From: Gemmobacter aquatilis
Lineage (GTDB): Bacteria; Pseudomonadota; Alphaproteobacteria; Rhodobacterales; Rhodobacteraceae
DNA length: 64,000 nucleotides
Assembly (NCBI RefSeq): GCF_900110025.1
Contig: NZ_FOCE01000001.1
Span: 413,382-477,381, forward strand
Reading direction: 5' to 3'
The notes under the pieces were generated by a model. It had not been told where the DNA came from. It saw only the letters and a program-made list of their open reading frames with translations, and searched no databases. The translations under genes and the position numbers were made by a program. This document shows, piece by piece, positions 53,084 to 61,052 of this stretch (positions are counted from its first letter, which is position 1; each line of letters begins with the position of its first letter).

Positions 53084-53202
53084 CGGCGGCTTTGCCCCGT
53101 CGGTTTTGCCCCATCGGTTTTGCGCAGTCACTGTGCCCCGATGCAGGGCGACAAGCCGGGCCCCGATGCTTAGGTTCGCGTCAACAGAACAGGAGAGGCA
53201 TC

Positions 53203-54225
53203 ATGGAATTCGGTCTCGATACCTTTGGCGACGTGACACGCGATGCGGCGGGCAAGCTGCTGCCGCAGGACGAGGTGTTGCGCAATGTGGTGGCACAGGG
53301 GGTGCTGGCCGATCAGGTGGGCGTCGATGTGATCGCTTTGGGCGAACATCACCGCGATGATTTCGCCATTTCCGCGCCGGAAATCCTGCTGGCGCATATC
53401 GCGGCACAGACCCGCCGCATCAAGCTGGGCACCGGCGTCACCGTGCTGTCCACCGATGATCCGATCCGGCTGTATCAGCGGTTCAGCACGCTGAACGCGC
53501 TGTCGGGCGGGCGGGGCGAGGTGATTCTGGGCCGTGGGTCTTTTACCGAAAGCTATCCGCTGTTCGGCTATGCGCTGGACGATTACGAAACGCTGTTCGA
53601 GGAAAAGCTGGATCTGTTCGCCACGGTCAACCGCGGCGGCGCGGTGAAATGGCAGGGCACGCATCGCCCCCCGGTCAAGGTCGGCGCGGTCTATCCGCCT
53701 GCCGGGCCGCAGGGCATCGCCGCCTGGATCGGCGTGGGCGGCAGCCCGGAATCGGTGGTGCGGGCGGTGCGCCATGACATGCCGATGATGCTGGCCATCA
53801 TCGGCGGCGAGGCGCGGCGCTTCCGCCCGTTCGTGGACCTGTATCACGACGCCTATCACCAGATCGGCGGCACACCGAAACCGCTGGGCGTGCATTCCCC
53901 CGGTCTGGTCGCCGATACCGACGAGGCGGCGCGCGAGGCGGCCTTCACCGGCTACAAGGCGCTGCATGACCGGCTGGGCCGCGAACGCGGCTGGGCACCG
54001 ATCACCAAGGACGGCTTCCTGCACGAGGTGGCGCGCGGCAGCCAATATGTCGGCAGCCCGGAAACCGTGGCGCAAAAGATCGCTGCCACGGTGAAGGCGC
54101 TGGGCCTGCAACGCTTCAACATGAAGTATTCGGCGGGCACCACCGGCCATCCGGTGCTGATGCGCTCGGTCGAGCTTTACGGCACGCAGGTCATTCCGCG
54201 GGTGCGGGAATTGCTGGCGGCGTGA
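53203..54225 (+). CDS. Luciferase-like flavin monooxygenase
   Basis: The 340-aa protein belongs to the bacterial luciferase-like superfamily that uses reduced FMN or F420. It has GVDVIALGEHHRDDFAISAPEILLAHIAAQT, LGTGVTVLSTDDPIRLYQRFSTLNALSGGRGEVILGRGSF and a C-terminal FVGSPETVAQKIA-like stretch (QYVGSPETVAQKIA). The substrate is unknown. AGGAGAGG stands 6 bases before ATG 53203. The long frame open upstream is a shadow of the EamA gene. Confidence 0.88.
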   Translation: MEFGLDTFGDVTRDAAGKLLPQDEVLRNVVAQGVLADQVGVDVIALGEHHRDDFAISAPEILLAHIAAQTRRIKLGTGVTVLSTDDPIRLYQRFSTLNALSGGRGEVILGRGSFTESYPLFGYALDDYETLFEEKLDLFATVNRGGAVKWQGTHRPPVKVGAVYPPAGPQGIAAWIGVGGSPESVVRAVRHDMPMMLAIIGGEARRFRPFVDLYHDAYHQIGGTPKPLGVHSPGLVADTDEAAREAAFTGYKALHDRLGRERGWAPITKDGFLHEVARGSQYVGSPETVAQKIAATVKALGLQRFNMKYSAGTTGHPVLMRSVELYGTQVIPRVRELLAA

Positions 54226-54243
54226 AACCGGCGGGGTGGCGGC

Positions 54244-54441
54244 TCAATCGGCCTTCGACACGCCCAGATCCGCCTGAGCCGCCTCTTCCTGCTCGGTATC
54301 GTCTTGCTGCGTCTCGTCCACCGTGCTGCCGACACCCGGCTTTGCCGCATAACGCCGCCCGAAGCGGGGCCGTTGCGGACGGCTGGTGCCGCTGAGGAAG
54401 TCGCTCATGTCGAATGGTTTCTTGGGGGTCGAATAGCCCAT
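54244..54441 (-). CDS. Small hydrophilic protein, 65 aa
   Basis: The product starts MGYSTPKKPFDMSDFLSGTSR, has a basic middle (RPQRPRFGRRYAAKPG) and an acidic tail (DETQQDDTEQEEAAQ). It has the look of a conserved small Rhodobacterales protein but I know no function. It faces the monooxygenase gene. Confidence 0.55.
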   Translation of the reverse strand: MGYSTPKKPFDMSDFLSGTSRPQRPRFGRRYAAKPGVGSTVDETQQDDTEQEEAAQADLGVSKAD

Positions 54442-54613
54442 GGTGCAATCCCTTCTGCATCTGGCAGGTCACGGCGAAAAGCGGGGCAAACCGGCGGGCA
54501 TATGGCCCGCCGCCTCGCATCCCGGCGAGATGAGGTGACAGGTGCCAGCCGCCCCGTTGAGCCGCCTTGTCCTGCCTTTCGCCGGAATCAGAAAATTCAG
54601 GGCTGGCGCAAGC

Positions 54614-54829
54614 TCAGCTGGGCCGCTGCTCCGCCGTCGGCGGCACGTCGATGACCGGCACCACGTCCGCGACACGCGGGCGAGGGGCGGCATCGGGCAG
54701 ATTGGCCGGAACAGGCAGGGCGTTCTGCGGGAACCCGCGCTTCTGGCCATTGCCAGACTTTATCGTGTCGGCACCCATGAAAGGGTCCTCCATGGCGCCG
54801 CTCGGGATATGCCCGCGGCTCATGTACAT
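54614..54829 (-). CDS. Small hypothetical protein, 71 aa
   Basis: The product starts MYMSRGHIPSGAMEDPFMGADTI and has a proline-rich C-terminal half (PVPANLPDAAPRPRVADVVPV). It has no signal peptide or known motif. The frame is open further upstream, so the start is uncertain. It is included because its composition fits coding DNA and it fills an otherwise empty gap. Confidence 0.4.
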   Translation of the reverse strand: MYMSRGHIPSGAMEDPFMGADTIKSGNGQKRGFPQNALPVPANLPDAAPRPRVADVVPVIDVPPTAEQRPS

Positions 54830-54939
54830 ATGGGGGATGGCAGGGGAAAATGCTACAGGCATCCGGCAGTGAACGTGCCAAACCGCATAATGCGACCGCG
54901 CCCGAAGGCTATATATTTGTTTTAACACAAGAGGGGAAA

Positions 54940-55016
54940 TGGTGGACCCGGAGCGATTCGAACGCCCGACCCTCAGATTCGTAGTCTGATGCTCTATCCA
55001 GCTGAGCTACGGGTCC
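54940..55016 (-). tRNA. tRNA-Arg (ACG)
   Basis: On the minus strand the gene runs GGACCCGTAGCTCAG to an encoded CCA. The anticodon arm CAGAC-TACGAAT-GTCTG type loop gives anticodon ACG, whose A34 is expected to be changed to inosine to read CGU, CGC and CGA. All stems pair. Confidence 0.96.
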
Positions 55017-55161
55017 GTTGTGAGGCGGTATTTAGCGAGAGCGTCGGGGGGGTGCAAGGGCGAAAATCAACAAGTTCAAAAACTTTCTGACGGGGCTTCA
55101 GGTTCGACCTCAGACGGGGTGCTTGCCGTCAGGCCAGCCGGAACCCACCCGGCCCTGACGT

Positions 55162-56586
55162 TCAACCCGCCAGCCCCGCATCCCCTTCGGCGCCCAGCTT
55201 GGGCAGGCGGATGATGAACTCCGTCCCCTCTTCGTCACTGCGCAGCAGTTCCAGCCGGCCGCCATGGCCACGCACCAGCTCGGCGGAAATAGCCAGCCCC
55301 AGCCCCATGCCGCCCTTGCGGACCGAGCCTTGGAACGCCTGAAACAGATGCTCGCGCGCCTTGGGTGGCAGGCCCGGCCCGGTATCGCCGACGCGGATCC
55401 ACCAGTCCTGCTCGTCCTCGCCTGCCGACAGCTCGATGGTGCCCGCCCGGCCCGTGGCATCCAGCGCCTGCCGGGCATTGCGCACAAGGTTCGACAGCAC
55501 ACGCTGCACCTGTTCGGCATCGGCGCGGATCACCAGCCCCGGCGCGGCGTCGATCAGGCAGGCGGGCTCGGTCGTGGGCGAAAGCCCCTCGCCCTCGGCC
55601 ACATCCTCCAGCATCGGGCGCAGCGCGAATCGCGCCAGACGCGGCGGATGTTCTTCGGCCTTGCCGAAGGCCAGGGTCGATTCGCACAGATTGACCGCCC
55701 GGCTGATCGAGCCGACCAGTTTTGGCACCGCCCGCGCCACGCCGGGATCGGGGCTTTGCTCGATCCGGTCGGCGAACAGTTGCGCCGAGGTGAGGATGTT
55801 GCGCAGGTCATGGGCGATCTTCGCCACCGCCCCGCCCAGTTGCGCCAACCGTTCCTTCTGCCGCAGCGCACCGATCAGCTCGGTCTGCATCTGTTGCAGC
55901 GCCTCTTCGGCATCGCGCAGTTCGGCCACCCGCGCGGTAGGGGTGAACACCAGCCGCGCATCCTCGGGCGCCCCGGCATAGGCCTGCATGTTGCGCACCA
56001 CGCGGCGGATCGGCAGCACCAGAAGGCGGCGCACCGCAAAGAACAACAGCGCCGCGGTGATCACCGAAATCAGCGCCGACAACACCAGAATCCGCAAACC
56101 GTATTCCAGCATCTCCAGCCGCATCGGCCCCTGCCGCAGCGTGATCTCGATCAGCAACCCGGCCTGTTGCACCGGATTGCCGATCACCCGGATGATGCGT
56201 TCCTGCGGATCGACCAGCACCGCCATCGCCTCGCGGATCAGATCGAAGGGCCCATCCATCCGCAGGTCATAGGTGGCGGAAATCGGCTCGGGGATTTCAG
56301 ACGACAGCACAAGCTGGCGCACCTCGTCGCGCCGCAGCACTACGTTGAACACGCCGGCATTGGCCAGCAGTTCCGCCTCCAGCTCTGGCGTGACCATGCC
56401 ATCCCCGGCCAGCAGCGCCAGCGAGGCGATCTGCGCCTTTTCCAGCCGCAATTGCAGGTAATCCACCCGGAACCGCGCAATCGAGGGCACGAAGATCAGC
56501 ACCTCGGCCAGCATGACAAAGGCCACCGTCAGCAACAGAAAGCGCCCCGAAAGGGTGTTGAGGATCCGCGATCCCAGCCGTGCCAC
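55162..56586 (-). CDS. Membrane-bound sensor histidine kinase
   Basis: The 474-aa protein has an N-terminal membrane helix (FLLLTVAFVMLAEVLIFVPS), a periplasmic sensor of about 150 residues, a second helix (LVLSALISVITAALLFFAV), HAMP, the phospho-acceptor AKIAHDLRNILTSAQLF, and an ATPase with LSNLVRNARQAL, IRVGDTGPGLPP and GGMGLGLAIS. I use GTG 56586 (VARLGSRI), which places the first helix near the start; longer frames add a non-membrane tail from repeat-bearing DNA. No response regulator gene adjoins it in the window. Confidence 0.85.
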   Translation of the reverse strand: MARLGSRILNTLSGRFLLLTVAFVMLAEVLIFVPSIARFRVDYLQLRLEKAQIASLALLAGDGMVTPELEAELLANAGVFNVVLRRDEVRQLVLSSEIPEPISATYDLRMDGPFDLIREAMAVLVDPQERIIRVIGNPVQQAGLLIEITLRQGPMRLEMLEYGLRILVLSALISVITAALLFFAVRRLLVLPIRRVVRNMQAYAGAPEDARLVFTPTARVAELRDAEEALQQMQTELIGALRQKERLAQLGGAVAKIAHDLRNILTSAQLFADRIEQSPDPGVARAVPKLVGSISRAVNLCESTLAFGKAEEHPPRLARFALRPMLEDVAEGEGLSPTTEPACLIDAAPGLVIRADAEQVQRVLSNLVRNARQALDATGRAGTIELSAGEDEQDWWIRVGDTGPGLPPKAREHLFQAFQGSVRKGGMGLGLAISAELVRGHGGRLELLRSDEEGTEFIIRLPKLGAEGDAGLAG

Positions 56587-56681
56587 GCTGCTTCCCGCCT
56601 TCTTCCTTGCCCAAATCCCCACGGGAAAGTGCCCAAGGCACGCCATGCGCGGCAGACCCCGCCCCCTGCCACAAGGGCAGA

Positions 56682-58097
56682 TCAGGGAAGGAAGCGCTGC
56701 ACCAGCCGCACAGCCCGTTTCACCCAAGGATTATCAAAGAGTTTCGGAGAAAAATAGGCTCCCGCCGCGCGTTTCGACACTTCGCCCAGCGTCGGGTAGG
56801 GCAGCACCATGCCCGCCACCGCGCCCAGCTTCAGCCGTGCCGCAATCGCCAGCGCCCAGACGCCGATCAGTTCGCCCGCCTGCGGCCCGCAGATCGAGAC
56901 GCCGACGGGCCGCCCCTTCACCACCATCAGCTTGATCAGCCCCTCGGCCCGGCCCTCGGCCAGCGCGCGGTCGTTATGCGTGAACTCCGCGCGCAGCACC
57001 TGCAGCGCCGCGCCATGCGTCGCCCGCGCCTCGGCCTCGGTCAGCCCGACCTGCGCCAGTTCCGGGTCGGTATAGGTGACGCGCGGGATGTGATGGGTTG
57101 CCGCCTTGGCGGGCAGGCCCAGCAGGATCGACCGGATCACCACCCCCGCATGGTAGCCCGCCAGATGGGTGAACTGTGCCCCGCCCGCCGCATCGCCAAT
57201 GGCATAGACGCGCCGGTTGCTGACGGACCGCAGATCGGCCCCCACCGTCACGCCGCGCGGGGTGGCTTCCACCCCCGCCGCCGCCAGATCCAGCCGCTCC
57301 AGCGCCACGCGCCGCCCGGTGGCCACCAGCAGATGCGAGCCGTGGATCACCCGGCCCTCTTTCAGCGTGACCGCAATCGCCCCGGCCTCGCCCGCGATCT
57401 GCACCGCGGGTGCGTCTTCCAGCACCACCACCCCCTCGGCCCGCAGGTTGGCCAGCACCAGCGCCGCCAGTTCCGGGTCTTCGCGCCCCAGTGCCCGCGC
57501 CGCCTCGATCACCGTCACCGGCACGCCCAGCCGCCGATGCGCCTGCGCCATCTCCATCCCGATCGGGCCACCGCCGAGGATGATCAGATGCGACGGCGCC
57601 ACATGCAGCGCGAAGATCGTCTCGTTGGTCAGGAACGGCACCGTTTCAATGCCGGCAATCGGCGGGATCGCCGCGACCGATCCGGTGGCGATCACGAAAC
57701 GTCGTGCGCGGATGCGCTGGCCCCCGACCTCCACCTCGTCGGTGGAGGTGAAGCGCGCCCAGCCGCGGATCACCTGCACCCCGAACCCCTCGAACCGTTC
57801 CTGACTGTCCATCGGGGCAATCGCGGCGATGGTGCGCGCCACATGATCCTTCACCGCTGCGAAATCCACCTGCGGCACCACGGGCGTGATGCCGAACCGC
57901 GCGCCGGTGGTCATCGCATGGGCCTGTTTCGCCGCCGCCAGCAGCGCCTTTGACGGCACGCAGCCGGTGTTGAGGCAATCGCCCCCCATTTCGGCCCCCT
58001 CGATCAGCACCACCCGCGCGCCCATCTGCGCCGCCCCGGCGGCCAGCGACAACCCGCCCGAGCCCGCGCCGATGATGCAAAGATCCGTCTCGATCAT
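56682..58097 (-). CDS. FAD-dependent pyridine-nucleotide disulfide oxidoreductase, dihydrolipoamide-dehydrogenase-like
   Basis: The 471-aa flavoprotein starts DLCIIGAGSGGLSLAAGAAQMG (FAD loop) and has the redox pair in GGDCLNTGCVPSKALL, an NAD loop in LIILGGGPIGMEMAQAHRRLG, and ending region ISICGPQAGELIGVWALAI with AYPTLGE-like LPYPTLGEV. It resembles dihydrolipoamide dehydrogenases and mercuric reductase-type paralogues but lies away from any 2-oxoacid complex. It overlaps the TVP38 gene by 4 bp; this pair recurs in bacteria and may work in membrane redox homeostasis. Confidence 0.88.
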   Translation of the reverse strand: MIETDLCIIGAGSGGLSLAAGAAQMGARVVLIEGAEMGGDCLNTGCVPSKALLAAAKQAHAMTTGARFGITPVVPQVDFAAVKDHVARTIAAIAPMDSQERFEGFGVQVIRGWARFTSTDEVEVGGQRIRARRFVIATGSVAAIPPIAGIETVPFLTNETIFALHVAPSHLIILGGGPIGMEMAQAHRRLGVPVTVIEAARALGREDPELAALVLANLRAEGVVVLEDAPAVQIAGEAGAIAVTLKEGRVIHGSHLLVATGRRVALERLDLAAAGVEATPRGVTVGADLRSVSNRRVYAIGDAAGGAQFTHLAGYHAGVVIRSILLGLPAKAATHHIPRVTYTDPELAQVGLTEAEARATHGAALQVLRAEFTHNDRALAEGRAEGLIKLMVVKGRPVGVSICGPQAGELIGVWALAIAARLKLGAVAGMVLPYPTLGEVSKRAAGAYFSPKLFDNPWVKRAVRLVQRFLP

Positions 58098-58810
58098 GGC
58101 AGTCTCCGATAGTGTTTGAGGATCATCGGCAGCGCTGCCAGGGCGGCCAGCCCCAGCAAGGGGCCAAGGATCTGCGGCGAGAAAATGATCGAAAGGTCCG
58201 GCGTCTCGCCCCGCGCGAACACGCCCGACAGACCCGACCCGATGGAAGTGAAGACCAGCGCGCCGGGCATGATGCCGAAAAACGTGGTGATCGCAAAGCG
58301 CGACAGCCGCACGCCCAGAAAGGCCGGAATCAGATTGGCCAGCACGAAGGGCAGCACCGGCACCAGCCGCATCAGGAACAGCACCGACAGTTCATTGTCA
58401 CGCAGCCCCGCCTGTAGTTTGGCCACCTGCCCGCCCCGCGCCTCCATCTGTGCCGCGAATCGCGCGCCAAAACCGCTGCGGGCGGCCAGGAAGATGCAGA
58501 TCGCCCCCAGCGTCGCCCCCGTCACATTGAACAAAACGCCGGGAAACAGCCCGAACAGAAAGCCCCCGGTCAGCGTGGCCACCGTGGCGCCGGGCAGCGA
58601 CAGGCCGACAATCGCGCTATAGGCCGCCACGAAGCCCAGCGCCGTCAGCCCGAAATGCGCATCGCGCCAGCCCAGCAGCGTTTCGCGATGTGCCGCCAGC
58701 GCCGCAAAGCTCAGCCGGTCGCGCAGCAGCACCGCGCCCAGCACGGCCACCAACAGAATCAGCAGGATGGGCAGTTTGGCGGCAAGGCCGCTTTTCGGGG
58801 CTTCGGGCAC
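58094..58810 (-). CDS. TVP38/TMEM64 family membrane protein
   Basis: The 238-aa protein has about six hydrophobic stretches and the SNARE-associated/DedA-like core (YSAIVGLSLPGATVATLTGGFLFGLFPGVLFNVTGATLGA, then FLMRLVPVLPFVLANLIPAFLGV). Members of the family act on membrane lipids or cargo in ways that are still uncertain. It is translated with the flavoprotein gene that follows it. Confidence 0.88.
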   Translation of the reverse strand: MPEAPKSGLAAKLPILLILLVAVLGAVLLRDRLSFAALAAHRETLLGWRDAHFGLTALGFVAAYSAIVGLSLPGATVATLTGGFLFGLFPGVLFNVTGATLGAICIFLAARSGFGARFAAQMEARGGQVAKLQAGLRDNELSVLFLMRLVPVLPFVLANLIPAFLGVRLSRFAITTFFGIMPGALVFTSIGSGLSGVFARGETPDLSIIFSPQILGPLLGLAALAALPMILKHYRRLP

Positions 58811-59101
58811 GGCATGTTCCTGTCTGGGGCTGTGTCAGGATGTGCCATGCGCCGGGCAATAGGAAAGCCGCCTCACGCCGGGTTGATGCGTGGCCGGGTT
58901 TTCGCGGGCCTTGGCGCGCTTTCTGTAACAAAAGCCGACGCGCCGCCCGGATTTCCGCGCCATGGGCCGGAAATGTTGCAGGAAAAGCGCGGTCGGTGAA
59001 TTGACTTGCTGCCGCGCCGCCCCTAAAGGACGGGCTTCAAGTTGCAGCGGCCTTCGAATCCGTGGGGTTTGGGCTGCACGTCTGATTGATGGAGAGCCGC
59101 A
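58811..59101. promoter_or_regulatory. Divergent intergenic region upstream of rpmH
   Basis: The 291 bp separate the TVP38 gene (minus) from rpmH (plus). The segment before rpmH, from about 59030, has GGAGAGCC at the ribosome site. I see no palindrome or DnaA-box cluster that would mark an origin. Confidence 0.4.
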
Positions 59102-59236
59102 ATGAAGCGCACATACCAACCGTCCAACCTGGTCCGCAAGCGTCGCCACGGGTTCCGCGCCCGTATGGCCACCAAAGGCGGCCGTCTGGTTCTGGCTGCC
59201 CGCCGCCGCGTGGGCCGTCAAAAGCTGTCGGCCTGA
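59102..59236 (+). CDS. rpmH: 50S ribosomal protein L34
   Basis: The 44-aa protein is the standard short L34: [20 protein letters not shown], then [31 protein letters not shown] precedes the ATG. It is followed by rnpA 41 bp later, the usual pairing. Confidence 0.98.
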   Translation: MKRTYQPSNLVRKRRHGFRARMATKGGRLVLAARRRVGRQKLSA

Positions 59237-59277
59237 TCTTTGTCTGGCCTGTTCGCAGGCCAACGGAGTGACGTGTG

Positions 59278-59712
59278 ATGACACCGCCGCTGGCTGAGGA
59301 GGCAGACCGCATCGCGGAGGCTTCCGAAAGCCTTGCGGCGGTTTCGTCATGCCTGCCCTACACGATCCTTGCCAAGCGCGCCGATTTTCTGCGCGCGGCT
59401 CAGGCACGCCGTCAGGGCACACAGGGATTTCTGCTGCAGGCCCGCCGCCGCGACGATGGCAGCGAGGCCGTCCGCGTCGGCTTCACCTGTTCCAAGAAGA
59501 TCGGCAATGCCGTGGCGCGCAACCGCACCAAGCGGCGACTGCGCGAGGTGGTGCGCGCGGTGCTGCCCGCCCTCGCCCAGCCCGGCTGGGATTATGTGGT
59601 GATCGGCAAGCCCGGCGTGACCATCGACCGCGATTTCGTGGCGCTGAAGGCCGATCTCGCCACCGCATTGCGGCAGGTCCACAGCCCGCGCCCGCCCAAG
59701 GCGGCGAAATGA
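59278..59712 (+). CDS. rnpA: Ribonuclease P protein component
   Basis: RnpA assists the RNase P RNA in cutting tRNA 5' leaders. The 144-aa protein has the RNR signature [21 protein letters not shown]. The N-terminus has a short acidic extension ([16 protein letters not shown]) before [16 protein letters not shown] use ATG 59278 with GGAGTG upstream; a GTG one codon earlier is possible. Confidence 0.95.
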   Translation: MTPPLAEEADRIAEASESLAAVSSCLPYTILAKRADFLRAAQARRQGTQGFLLQARRRDDGSEAVRVGFTCSKKIGNAVARNRTKRRLREVVRAVLPALAQPGWDYVVIGKPGVTIDRDFVALKADLATALRQVHSPRPPKAAK

Positions 59713-59957
59713 CCCCGCTGGCCCATATCGCCGCGCTGCCGGTGCGGGCCTACCGGCTGATCCTGTCGCCCTGGGTCGGCCATGGCTGCCGCTTTCAACC
59801 CACCTGTTCCGCCTATGCGCTGGAGGCGCTGGACCGGCATGGCGCGGTGAAGGGCAGCTATCTGACAGCGCATCGGCTGTGCCGTTGCCACCCTTGGGGC
59901 GGATCGGGCTATGACCCCGTGCCGGGCGCCGACCCGGCGCATGACGCGCAACGCTGA
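59709..59957 (+). CDS. yidD: Membrane protein insertion efficiency factor YidD
   Basis: The 82-aa protein has the YidD pattern: [36 protein letters not shown], then [16 protein letters not shown]. It helps insert membrane proteins with YidC. It overlaps rnpA by 4 bp. In many relatives yidC follows; here a tsaC gene in the opposite direction follows, and yidC is not in view. Confidence 0.93.
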   Translation: MTPLAHIAALPVRAYRLILSPWVGHGCRFQPTCSAYALEALDRHGAVKGSYLTAHRLCRCHPWGGSGYDPVPGADPAHDAQR

Positions 59958-59987
59958 CGCCGCGCCCGATTTTTCGCAGAAAAATCG

Positions 59988-60935
59988 CTACCCGCGTGGG
60001 GCGGCGGCACGGCGCAGCCGGTCATTGATCGCGCGGCCCAGCCCGGTTTCCGGGACCGGTGCAAAGGCGATGCTGCCCTGCGGCCCGGCCTGCGCATCCG
60101 CTTCGCGCAGGATGTGGAACAGATTGGCCGCTGCCTCCACCAGATCGCCCTGCGGTGACAGGCTCAGCCCCGCCTCCCCGCCTCCGAACCCCACAAAGGT
60201 TTCGCCCGGCGCGGGCGCCGTCACGTTCAGCCGCACCCGCGCCTCGGGCGCGTAATGGGACGCCAACTGCCCCGGCGCCTTGGGCCGCGCCGGATCGCCC
60301 GGCAACGCCAGGGGCACGCCCAGCACCGCCTCGATCGCCTCGACCGACACGCCGCCGGGGCGCAGCAGCGCGGGCGGGCCGTCCAGCGCCAGAATGGTGC
60401 TTTCCACCCCCACCGCGCAGGCGCCGCCGTCCAGTACTGCTTCGATCCGCCCCGCCAGCCCGGCCATCACATGTTCGGCCCGCGTCGGTGACACCCGGCC
60501 CGAAGGGTTGGCCGAAGGCGCCGCCAGCGGCCCGTCAAACGCCCGCAGCAAAGCCCGCGCCAGCGGATGCGCCGGCAGGCGGATCGCCACCGTATCCAGC
60601 CCCGCCGTCACCAGCGGCGACAGCCCGGCCTCGGCGCGCAGCGGCAGCACCATGGTCAGCGGCCCCGGCCAGAACGCCGCCGCCAGCTTTTCCGCCGCCT
60701 CCGTCATCACCGCATAGCGCGCCACCGCCGCCAGATCCGGCAGATGCACGATCAAGGGGTTGAACTGCGGCCGGTTCTTCGCCGCATAGATCCGCGCCAC
60801 CGCAAGGTCGCTGCGCGCATCGCCTGCCAGCCCGTAAACCGTCTCGGTCGGCATGGCCACCAGCCCGCCTTGCGACAGGATCGCGGCGGCTTCGGCAAGG
60901 CCCTCGGGCGTGGGGGAAAGCAGTCGGGTTTCCAT
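59988..60935 (-). CDS. tsaC: L-threonylcarbamoyladenylate synthase, Sua5 type
   Basis: The enzyme makes threonylcarbamoyl-AMP for the t6A modification of tRNA. The 315-aa protein has the YrdC core (LVAMPTETVYGLAGDARSDLAVARIYAAKNRP, FWPGPLTMVLPLR, APSANPSGRVSPTRAEHV) and a C-terminal Sua5 extension after a linker (GQLASHYAPEARVRL). Length and linker place it in the longer Sua5 branch. I use ATG 60935 (METRLLSP); the open frame goes on for 580 codons upstream only as a shadow of the acyl-CoA dehydrogenase gene. Confidence 0.94.
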   Translation of the reverse strand: METRLLSPTPEGLAEAAAILSQGGLVAMPTETVYGLAGDARSDLAVARIYAAKNRPQFNPLIVHLPDLAAVARYAVMTEAAEKLAAAFWPGPLTMVLPLRAEAGLSPLVTAGLDTVAIRLPAHPLARALLRAFDGPLAAPSANPSGRVSPTRAEHVMAGLAGRIEAVLDGGACAVGVESTILALDGPPALLRPGGVSVEAIEAVLGVPLALPGDPARPKAPGQLASHYAPEARVRLNVTAPAPGETFVGFGGGEAGLSLSPQGDLVEAAANLFHILREADAQAGPQGSIAFAPVPETGLGRAINDRLRRAAAPRG

Positions 60936-61052
60936 GTCTCGTGACGCAGCGTTGATCTTGAGCCTGCCTGACCTTGCGTTACTCTGCCCGCCAGTTCCGC
61001 AGCTTGCATACGCCCGCGCCGCCTCGTTGCCAAGCGCGGCAAAGGAGGTTTC

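Noticed and set aside
52402-53202. Long in-frame extension upstream of the luciferase-like gene
   Set aside because: It lies over the EamA transporter gene in another frame; the ribosome site and similarity begin at 53203.
58811-59101. Chromosome origin next to rpmH
   Set aside because: No DnaA gene, DnaA-box cluster or A/T-rich unwinding region is seen; rpmH-rnpA alone is not evidence of an origin in alphaproteobacteria.
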